From contig OZ038509.1 in assembly GCA_964036315.1 (NCBI GenBank), forward strand, positions 30,979,504 through 31,043,503: DNA of 64,000 nucleotides, given 5' to 3'. Of the stretch, positions 38,315 through 47,464 are shown one piece after another. The position numbers and the translations under genes were made by a program. The notes beneath the pieces were generated by a model. It ran no database searches. It was not told where the DNA came from and worked only from the letters and a program-made list of their open reading frames with translations. Positions within the stretch are counted from its first letter, which is position 1. Each line of letters begins with the position of its first letter. The DNA is from Acanthosepion esculentum (Eukaryota > Mollusca > Cephalopoda > Sepiida > Sepiidae).

Positions 38315-38619
38315 ATTGCACTAAGTATTCTATGTATAAAATAAATTTTCCAGAAATAAAAAAGAAATCTTTTGTCAAAGTAAGAATTAAGTGATAATAT
38401 TTGTATTTGTACCCGTTTCAATGTGAAGGTCACTGCTGTAAGTAAGATGTTTAAATATATTGGATCATTATTAGATAATTATTAATATTATAATGATAGC
38501 AAACTTTTTTAACTGTTTTTGGAATATATATATATATATATATATTATTTGTCATGAAATAAAATAAGACATATCTTGACTGATTTGCAGGCAAATAAAC
38601 TAACATACTCAAGAACGAG

Positions 38620-39130
38620 AGTCGGATGTGAACGGGACAAGGCCCCGTCACAAAATGATCATTATCGTCGTTTACGCATAGGCCCAACGCACGAGTTCCG
38701 GTCGAAAAATAAAATAATATTTCAAAGTGCTTTATTTTTCGACCAATAAAAATGCTTCCCTCCTAATTATACTCGCGTCGTTTTTCGAGCCCGTTAAGCC
38801 ATAAAAAGGGTCACACAGGGGGAAGTACAAAGCAGTGAATGGGAGGCCGGGGAAGAGATCTGTCACGGTCAATCTGGGCAGTCAGCAGCAGGAACGCCAC
38901 GCCAACCAGTGGGAACTACTATGAGAGATCAACCCGGACTGGCAGCCGGCTTATGAACTATACCACAAGGTAGCTGTCCCAAAACCACACGTTCCTATTG
39001 AAATAAATCACGTAAATCTATTTCTGCTGTTGTTGTATTTCTGTCTTGCAAACATACGCTTATCTATAACATATTTAAGTAAATCACCTACGCGGATTGT
39101 CAGAGCAGACTGGCCAAAGTGGTGCTATAA
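38620..39130. mobile_element. GC-rich LTR-like insertion
   Basis: A sharp GC-rich island begins TGTGAACGGGACAAGGCC (38626) in otherwise AT-rich intron. It holds a CATAAAAAG promoter-like box (38802-38810), a GAAATAAATCAC polyadenylation-like signal (about 39000), and a TGGTGCTATAAG sequence at about 39119, which resembles the primer-site edge of LTR elements. No coding region accompanies it, so a solo LTR is the best guess. Exact ends and target duplication were not found. Confidence 0.4.
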
Positions 39131-39333
39131 GAATAGAAAATATATGCCTACAACACAAAAACATGACCATGTGACAAAATGACTTATTTTGCTCTACTCA
39201 GCATATTGAGCACTTTGTTTAGTTATTTTACTTTACTCATATCGGAGGTTTTTTCTTTGGACTTAGATTCTAGACGATTATTTTCGCCAGAAGTACATGT
39301 TCTTCGTATTTTCTTTTAAATTTTATTTATTGA

Positions 39334-39374
39334 TATTTTAAAAACACAAACACACACACACACACACGTGTATA

Positions 39375-39448
<74 letters not shown>

Positions 39449-39489
39449 CTATACACATGTGTGTGTGTGTGTGTGTGTGTTTTTAAAAT
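39334..39489. repeat. 156-bp near-perfect palindrome of CA and TA repeats
   Basis: The order is ATTTTAAAAACAC, (CA)n, GTGTATAGAAT, (AT)n, ATTCTATACAC, (GT)n, GTTTTTAAAAT. Unique flanks mirror each other outside the simple repeats, so the symmetry is not due to the dinucleotides alone. Confidence 0.9.
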
Positions 39490-40212
39490 ATAATTATCTA
39501 TGAGATTCTCCATAAATAATTAATAAAAATACTATGATATACAAGAACATATCTATTAAATAAAATCTATTTATGTAATTAGATATATTATATAAAGTAT
39601 ATAAAATAAGTAATAGTCCCAAACTTTTATAATTTAAATAAACTTATTAAAGTTTAACAGGATAAGAGATTTTACAAAATTAATCAGATCAGAATTATCT
39701 AGTATAACTCTACTAAGGTTAAAAGTTATCAGATTTAAGTATCTGTATCTCTATCTATATGATAAACTTTTCACATAAAATAAACATGTAGTACCCAAAT
39801 TGGTCAAAATATATTTAACCACTCTCTATTCTTAATATATACATTGTATTAATGACCGTCACAGTGGAAATAACAGATTTCTAAAAGGGCAAACAGATAA
39901 TAAATACAAAATGCACATGGTTAACATCAATAGAAAATATGAGCACTATACATGTGTATCACTATATCTACATATACCCATATATACAATAAATAAATAC
40001 AAAACATACAGATCAGAACCATCTACACCTCACCCAATCATATAGTTATATACAAATCTATCAAGTAGCACAATAACACATCCTACTATAAAAGTGGTAT
40101 ATCTAATATATATATATTAAAAAAATCTATATTCACATATATACACATATACCTATAGAATACCATAATATGTATACATTACATATTACAAACATACCCA
40201 TACATATTCTAC

Positions 40213-40770
40213 ACCTAAACACATATATATACACGCACACACACACATACATACATACATATACACGCACACACATACATACATATATATATGCACGCAC
40301 ACACATACATATATATATACACGCACACACATACATACATACATATATACACGCACACACATACATACATACATATATACACGCACACACATACATATAT
40401 ACACGCACACACATACATATATATATATACACGCACACACATACATATATATATATATACACGCACACACATACATACATATATATATATACACGCACAC
40501 ACATACATACATATACACGCACACACATACATACATATATATACACGCACACACATACATATATATATACACGCACACACATACATACATTCATATATAT
40601 ACACGCACACACATACATACATTCATATATATACACGCACACACATACATACATATATATATATACACGCACACACATACATACATATATATATATACAC
40701 GCACACACATACATACATATATATATATACACGCACACACATACATACATATATATATATACACGCACAC

Positions 40771-40803
<33 letters not shown>

Positions 40804-40812
40804 CACGCACAC

Positions 40813-40845
<33 letters not shown>

Positions 40846-41136
40846 CACGCACACACATACATACATATATATATATACACGCACACACATACATACATAT
40901 ATATATATACACGCACATACATACATATATATACACGCACATACATACATATATATACACGCACATACATACATATATATACACGCACACACATACATAC
41001 ATATACACGCACACACATACATACATATATATACACGCACACACATACATACATATATATACACGCACACACATACATACATATATATACACGCACACAC
41101 ATACATACATATATATATATATATATACACGCACAC

Positions 41137-41169
<33 letters not shown>

Positions 41170-41692
41170 CACGCACACACATACATACATATATATATAT
41201 ATATACACGCACACACATACATACATATATATATATATACACGCACACACATACATACATATATATATATATACACGCACACACATACATACATATATAT
41301 ATATATACACGCACACACATACATACATATATATATATATATACACGCACACACATACATACATATATATATATATACACGCACACACATACATACATAT
41401 ATATATATACACGCACACACATACATACATATATATATATACACGCACACACATACATACATATATATATATACACGCACACACATACATACATATATAT
41501 ATATACACGCACACACATACATACATATATATATATATACACGCACACACATACATATATATATATATATACACGCACACACATACATACATATATATAT
41601 ATATACACGCACACACATACATACATATATATATATACACGCACACACATACATACATATATATACACGCACACACACATATATATACACGC

Positions 41693-41723
<31 letters not shown>

Positions 41724-41853
41724 TCACTGCCATAAACAGACAAAAATTAGTTTTATTATTACCACTCATGATAATAAAAAGTAAAAATGAAATACATACA
41801 TATATATATATGCACGCACACACATACATACATATATATATATGCACGCACAC

Positions 41854-41886
<33 letters not shown>

Positions 41887-42310
41887 CACGCACACACATA
41901 CATACATATATATATACACACGCACACACATACATACATATATATATATATATACACGCACACACATACATACATATATATATATACACGCACACACATA
42001 CATACATATATATATACACGCACACACATACATACATATATATATATATACACGCACACACATACATATATATATATATATATACACGCACACACATACA
42101 TACATATATATACACGCACACACATACATACATATATATATATACACGCACACACATACATACATATATATATATACACGCACACACATACATACATATA
42201 TATATATATATACACGCACACACATACATATATATACACGCACACACATACATATACACGCACACACACATATATATACATTCACATACATACATACATA
42301 CATATATATA
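40213..42310. repeat. Minisatellite array, variable unit of about 30 bp, two blocks
   Basis: The unit is ACACGCACACACATACATAC followed by ATATAT of variable length. Most units are 26-40 bp, and the length change lies almost wholly in the TA part. Block A is about 40213-41720 and block B about 41793-42310, separated by a 69-bp copy of the Penelope-like tip (41724-41792). Some units have ACGCACATACATACAT (one CA less) in a run at about 40914-40983, which marks a local sub-array. The array gives open frames of several hundred codons on both strands. These are artefacts of a stop-free repeat, not genes. Confidence 0.95.
41724..41792. repeat. Copied tip of the Penelope-like inverted repeat inside the array
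   Basis: The 69 bp starting TCACTGCCATAAACAGAC and ending GTAAAAATGAA is repeated at 42316-42384, at the left end of the Penelope-like inverted repeat. Here it is followed directly by minisatellite sequence. It marks a segmental duplication of tip plus minisatellite. Confidence 0.9.
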
Positions 42311-42316
42311 TATATC

Positions 42317-43341
42317 ACTGCCATAAACAGACAAAAATTAGTTTTATTATTACCACTCATGATAATAAAAAGTAAAAATGAAAAACGGGCTAGCTAACTG
42401 GTTTCGTACCTCGCACAACAGAGCTAAATTGAGGTAAATAAAATAAATTTTATAAAAAAGAACAATGGACAAAGTGTATTGGGGGGAGAGAAAAAAAATA
42501 TATCTAAATGGTAATTAGTTGGAGTCCTAATACAAAGTCCTTCTGTTTACATAGAGAAGGCTTTAATGATAGAATATAGATGGCCTCCAACACTTTTAGG
42601 TGGTAATTAGAGTGGGACCTGCTAAGGATGGTAAAAGCATCACCATTAAAACTAACAGCACAATTATGGCTATTTATAAGGTGTTTTGCGATGGAAGACC
42701 CGTATTATTGGTCGAAATGTCCAAGGGAGTGTACTTAAGGTTTCAGATTTTCGCTGGAACGTGTTGTTTTATTCTAACATCCAGCCTTTGCATTCCTTGG
42801 CTAGGTAGTATCAGTGATAGGTTTGCTAAGCAGGTTTCTACCACAGTTTGACATTGTTACTTTGCCACGAACACTTGTGTTGTTTTCTCTGCCAGGCCTG
42901 TCCATCCATCTATGCGTAAGGATGTTCTCTTGCCACATCATAATAGTTCGTTAATTTATTCTTTTAAATGTAGTGTAAATGAACACCTTATAAATAGCCA
43001 TAATTGTGCTGTTAGTTTTAGTGGTGACGCTTTTACCATCCTTAGCAGGTCCCACTCTAATTACCACTTAAAAGTGTTGGAAGTCATCTATATTCTATCA
43101 TTAAAGCCTTCTCTATGTAAACAGGACTTTGTATTAGGCCTCCAACTAATTACCATTTAAATATGTTTTTCTCTCCCCCCAATACACTTTGTCCATTGTT
43201 CTTTTTTAAATAATTTACTTTATTTATCTCAATTTAGGTCTGTTGAGTGAGGTACGAAACCAGTTAGCTAGCCCATTTTTCATTTTTACTTTTTATTATC
43301 ATGAGTGGTAATAAAACTAATTTTTGTCTGTTTATGGCAGT
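42317..43341. mobile_element. Penelope-like element (PLE) 3' ends in inverted arrangement
   Basis: The arms 42317-42684 and 42982-43341 are reverse complements of each other (about 360 bp with small indels), around a 297-bp centre. On the plus strand the right half reads RKDVLLPHHNSSLIYSFKC, then a frame ending SNYHLKVLEVIYILSLKPSL. This is the pattern of the linker and GIY-YIG region at the C-terminus of Penelope-like elements, but the central GIY-YIG part (YIG...R) is lost by deletion. The left arm is the same 3' end in reverse. PLEs are known for inverted and tandem partial copies. No transposase is present. Confidence 0.72.
42690..43160 (+). pseudogene. Penelope-like C-terminal coding remnant
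   Basis: Two plus-strand frames (42600-42851 and 42912-43160) join across a stop and a frame change. Recognisable parts are ISDRFAKQVSTTV, RPVHPSMRKDVLLPHHNS, and the end helix LKVLEVIYILSLKPSLC followed by a stop at 43158-43160. In intact PLEs the KDVL...HHNS...Y-FKC region leads into a GIY-YIG endonuclease. Here the segment between FKC and the terminal helix is too short for the nuclease. Confidence 0.6.
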
Positions 43342-43372
43342 CATAAAGTTTTGTATCACTAAACATATCTTT

Positions 43373-43603
43373 TTATATATATATATATACACATACATGT
43401 GTATATATATATATTCACGAACAGAATAATTTCATACATGTCTTAATTCCAGTATGTAAATGTATGTATCCAATATGTAAATACAATATTACAAAGATAC
43501 CGACACATAGAACCACACTCCATAACATGCATTTATGCATATACATAAATACACATAAACACATATACATATAAAAACACTTATGCATAAAAAACAATAA
43601 CAC

Positions 43604-43645
<42 letters not shown>

Positions 43646-43785
43646 TATAGATACAAACATATATCTATATATATCTATATATGTATATATTCTTTCACGC
43701 TCACAAGTGCATTACTGCTACATACCACCCCCCGCCCAATATTCACTTACACAAGTGCACAAATTCACATAACATATACCCATAT

Positions 43786-43817
<32 letters not shown>

Positions 43818-43900
43818 GTAAAAATATATCCATACACACATATCTACCACACACACACACACATATATCCAAATAAATATACATATCAAAACACATATAT
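43373..43900. repeat. Cluster of TA and CA microsatellites
   Basis: TA tracts lie at about 43374-43389, 43402-43413, 43608-43634 and 43796-43817, with CA tracts near 43635-43645 and 43850-43862. These flank the Penelope-like inverted repeat on its right. Confidence 0.9.
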
Positions 43901-44036
43901 ACACCAAAATCTTAACTTTCAGAATACAATAAAAACAATTATGTAAACATGTGCAATAGCATCGATCCAATGAAGATACAAATTTGAATACATTAATATA
44001 TGTTATATCTGATGTTATATCATTTAGCAGAAGTGG

Positions 44037-44040
<4 letters not shown>

Positions 44041-44094
<54 letters not shown>
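44041..44094. repeat. (TA)n microsatellite
   Basis: An uninterrupted TA tract of about 54 bp adjoins the hairpin at 44099-44319. Confidence 0.95.
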
Positions 44095-44098
<4 letters not shown>

Positions 44099-44100
<2 letters not shown>

Positions 44101-44319
44101 ATGCAGTGTTACATTAGAACATGTACATACCCACTACAAAACTGTACATCTTGTTTCAATATTAAAACAATATATAAATATTTTTTAATGTTTCATCAGG
44201 TGGGAAATCACAATAGGTAGCATTATGATTTCCCACCTGATGAAATGTTAAAAAATATTGAAACAAGATGTACAGTTTTGTAGTGGGTATGTACATGTTC
44301 TAATGTAACAGTGCATAAT
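44099..44319. repeat. Long hairpin (arms 112 and 94 nt, 15-nt loop)
   Basis: The left arm 44099-44210 and right arm 44226-44319 are reverse complements. The outer part pairs TTATGCAGTGTTACATTAGA with its complement, and the inner part pairs TTTCATCAGGTGGGAAATCA. An extra run of about 18 nt in the left arm would form a bulge. It lies about 410 bp from the splice donor of the 44732-44808 exon. Its origin is unknown. A fold-back retroelement tail is possible. Confidence 0.9.
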
Positions 44320-44731
44320 AAATAAATATTTATTGTTCTACTTTTGTATTGAGCCCTATTTTAAATTAATGTTTTGAATGCTGAAATCTTACTCTTCGTT
44401 CTTTTACATTTGGATATATATATTCTGAATTATGAGATTTGCACAGTATAACATTCATTCACTCTTCTAAAACTTGCAAAATTGAATTATTATAATCTTA
44501 GATTTTGTTTGCATAAGAAATAAAAAATAAGTTGAATCAAAAAAGCCTTCAAAATATCTACAACATGCTAAATTTGTTAAATTTTAATATTTGCACTTGT
44601 TCTATGCTAAGGAAATAATTTCCAAAAGTAAAAATCAGTATAAAAAATGGTTGCATTTGATTTAAATGAATAAAAACAGTAAAAAATCAACATGAGACTG
44701 TAAATCATTCTCATTGTAAAGCTATCCATAC

Positions 44732-44808
44732 CTTATCAAATGGATCTTTGCTTTTAGAAAAATGTGCAACCAGAGCTTCTGCAGCTTTGGACACTTCAGC
44801 CAACATAG
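44732..44808 (-). CDS. RUSC-like gene, first RUN helix exon
   Basis: The acceptor TTTAACAG precedes 44808 and the donor GATAAG|GTATGG is at 44732/44731. Entry is phase 1 and exit phase 0. The 77-bp exon encodes residues 811-836: AMLAEVSKAAEALVAHF then SKSKDPFDK. The A-xLVAHF-xxS+DP pattern matches the start of vertebrate RUSC RUN domains. It is too short to stand out alone. The phase fit and conservation on both sides identify it. Confidence 0.9.
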
Positions 44809-45051
44809 CTGTTAAAAAAAATAGGCAAATAAATGGTAAACATCTGAAAATATTTTTAATTAAATTAAATAAAACAATTCTACATTTTGAGAATTGGACT
44901 TTTCTAATGGCATTTGATAATTATAATAGATTTATAAAATTAATCATAAAGATATAGGCTAATTATGTACAAGTTAGATATTAATATAATGTACAAGGTA
45001 AATATATTTACAAAAGCTAACAGTAAGTATAGCCGTGAGCATTTTTTCCAG

Positions 45052-45121
45052 ATTAACTCCCTTTATTAAACTTTTAACTGTAAGCATTAACTCCTTTTAT
45101 TAACTTTTGACTGTAAGCATT
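45052..45121. repeat. 33-34 bp tandem repeat interrupted by a LINE
   Basis: Units start ATTAACTCC and end CTGTAAGC at 45052-45085 and 45086-45118. Further units follow the LINE poly-A at about 46588-46617 and 46618-46645. The LINE therefore landed inside a small tandem array. Confidence 0.8.
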
Positions 45122-46590
45122 GTGGACCCGATGGTATCCCTGTAATAGTCATTAAGAAGTGTGCTCCCAAACTGGCTCCTGCTCTCTCTAAACTGTATAA
45201 TAAATGCCTTCCTGCTGCTGGAAGTCATCATCTATTGTTAATTCTTAAAAACTTTCCAGTTTTTAAGAATTAACCTTCTACCTCTTTTTGGGAAACTCCT
45301 AGAGGCCCTAATCAATGCCAAATTGGTTCATCTCTCATCGCAGAGCTTTTTCTCAGACAAGTAATATGGCTTTCATTTCTCCAGGTCAATTGCTGATGTA
45401 CTGACAATAATTGCAGAAAGTGTCTATCATGCTCTAGATAAAAACAGTGAAGCCTTTGACAGGGTCTGGCATTCAGATTTTCTCAACAATCTGAAATGTT
45501 ACAGCATCTCCAGACACTTTTTTGAGATGATCTAGTCTTTCCTATCAAATTGTGAAATGAAAGTTATCCTGAATGGCCACTTGTCTTGGTCCTACTCTGT
45601 TCTTAATTCTCATTAATGACTTTCCTGGTGACATCAGATCGCAACTTGGTCTCTACACTAATCACATAACCATTTACTGCTGCTTCAATATTAAAGCTGA
45701 TCAGTCTGACATGGTCAAAATGGCAGCTGAAGTCCAAAAAACCTCAAGTCCATCATTAACTGGGGCAAAAGATAACATGATAATTTTAATACCTCCAAGA
45801 CTAAACTTCTCTCTATTAATCATCTGAGAGACCACTCACTGTCTTCCATCAGCATGGCTAATGCTATCCTCCAGGAAAGTGACTCATTACACCTTCTCGG
45901 GCTCACATTCTCAGCTGACGAAGTGGAAAGACTATATTGAATCCATTGCTAGGTCAGCTACTAAGAAAGTCGGTTCACTATGTTGGATGAAACAATTTTT
46001 CTCTCCAAAATCTATCTTACATTCTACCAATCATCCATGCTTAGAATATTGCTGCCACATATGATCCAATGCCCTTGCTATTTACCTTGAGCTACTTGGT
46101 AAGATCCAAAAAAGAATCAGCAATATTATTGGTCCTGGTCTGGTGGCTTGGCTTCAGTCTCTTTCATACTGCCATAAGGTTGCTGCTCTGTTGCTTTTCT
46201 ATACATACTTTCATGGTAATTGTTTGGATGAGCTCTTCACTATGGTACTTAGAGATTTTGAATTTAAACACAGTATTAGACTGGCATCAAGATCTCAATT
46301 TACAGTTGAGCTTGTTAGATGTATCTGTAAACTCTATAATAACAGTTTCTTTTCTCGCACTTCTCACTTGTGGAACTCCCTTCTTGCTCCGTGCTTCTCA
46401 GCCAACTTTAATCAGCAAAAATTTAAATGTAATGTCAATCGCTATCTACTGTCCTTCTGATTACTCTTTTCTCTTTCTGCTCATCATTATTAATGTTTCT
46501 GTTGTTAATTCTTCCCCACCCTCTAAGCCCTTGTATTTTAGTGGCTTTACTGCCTTGCATGGGGTGATACCAATTAAAAAAAAAAAAAAT
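45122..46590 (+). mobile_element. 5'-truncated jockey-like LINE
   Basis: The first bases encode GPDGIPVIVIKKCAPKLAPAL, at the start of the reverse-transcriptase domain, so the copy is truncated at its 5' end. Later segments include an AFDRVWHSDFLNNLK block (palm A motif with the catalytic Asp), LGPTLFLILINDFPGDI, and C-terminal pieces RLASRSQFTVELVR and SFFSRTSHLWNSLLAP. Stops and frameshifts are frequent. The 3' end carries a tail of about 13 A (46576-46588). The strong match of NSFF-RTS-LWNSL to jockey/CR1-type LINE proteins gives the family. The catalytic DD box is broken (an Asn and a stop lie in the region of the expected YADD). Confidence 0.75.
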
Positions 46591-47317
46591 TCCTTTTATT
46601 AACCGTTAGCTATAAGCATTAACTCCCTTCATTAACTTTTATATGTTGAATTCAAAACCATATTTATGGTTTGTGGAGAAGAAATTTGTAAACATAAAAA
46701 TGGAGTTTTATAAAATATGAGAAAAAATGTATTGAGTAAATTTATGAATTGTGATGGTTAAAAAAATTTTTAAGTTATAAATTCATGGGTAACTAGTATT
46801 AATCATTCAGGATTTCCTTTTGTTTTTTAGAACTATAAGAAGCCAGTCAGCAAAAAAAGATTAAGCAGATAATTAAATGTTTATTTAGTTTCCTCTCCAT
46901 CCCAAATATTATTCTGTTACCAACAAAATTTGACTGTACTCATTAAAAAGTTTTTAAGATATTTCTTGATAAACTCAAGATATTGTAGGAGTGTGCAAAT
47001 TTTATAAATATAACAGGAGTTATTTAATTTAAATAGCATAGACAGTATAAAAAGTAGTAATATTTTTTATAAAACTTTTAGTATTGAATGAAAGACTTAG
47101 TTTGCTTCTAAAAACTTAAAATGCAAATGACCTCATTAAAAAAATCCATTTCAAGAAGTGACATCATTTATGTTTTAAATTTTGATAAACTTTACAAAAA
47201 AGTCAATAAAACTCAGCACTTTTTTACTTAATATTGATGATAATATGATGAAAATAATTATACTGGTCAAATATCAAAGAATTCTTGATATCTTCAGAAA
47301 TATAATAAATATCTTAC

Positions 47318-47464
47318 CTGATTTTTTCTCCAAAGCTCTTTTCTTTTCCATTGTTCTTTGTGGCAATGATGGCTGATCTTCTTCGTGTGATCTTTGATCT
47401 TCTTCCAGTGTTCTCTGTGATAAATCCTCGTCTTGGCTCTGTAAACCACGTGGAACAGGGAAAG
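47318..47464 (-). CDS. RUSC-like gene, small charged exon before RUN
   Basis: The acceptor ATTTTCAG precedes 47464 and the donor TCAG|GTAAGAT is at 47318/47317. Entry and exit are both phase 1, so the 147-bp exon can be skipped without breaking the frame. It encodes residues 762-810: FPVPRGLQSQDED then a run of Glu, Lys, Arg and Gln (LSQRTLEEDQRSHEEDQP, MEKKRALEKKS). It is predicted as a charged helix or coiled coil leading into the RUN domain. It has little conservation, and its support comes from splice phase and open frame. Confidence 0.82.

Larger units (their letters stand above)
38152..44731 (-). other. RUSC intron 3 (6.6 kb), repeat-rich
   Basis: This phase-0 intron contains, from left to right, a 36-bp tandem duplication, an LTR-like GC-rich patch, a 156-bp CA/TA palindrome, the minisatellite array, the Penelope-like inverted repeat, TA/CA tracts and a second long hairpin. 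The stretch 39500-40200 is AT-rich with nothing recognisable. Confidence 0.8.
44809..47317 (-). other. RUSC intron 2 (2.5 kb), mostly a jockey-like LINE
   Basis: This phase-1 intron is occupied at 45122-46590 by the LINE, flanked by copies of a 33-34 bp tandem repeat. The stretch 46640-47317 is AT-rich without recognised features. Confidence 0.8.

Noticed and set aside
38152..38433. Upstream extension of the RUN core frame
   Set aside because: It lies beyond a good acceptor (CCCTCAG), contains a 36-bp tandem duplication and lacks conservation. Splicing at 38151 gives the right phase with the exon at 44732.
40213..42310. Regularly spaced repeats that could look like a CRISPR array
   Set aside because: There are no unique spacers, the unit length varies with the TA count, and the context is a eukaryotic intron.
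40133..42397. Very long open frames (up to 589 codons) on both strands with [11 protein letters not shown] or [11 protein letters not shown] repeats
   Set aside because: They are translations of the CA/TA minisatellite, which has no stop codon in most frames. The frames overlap on both strands and carry no domain.
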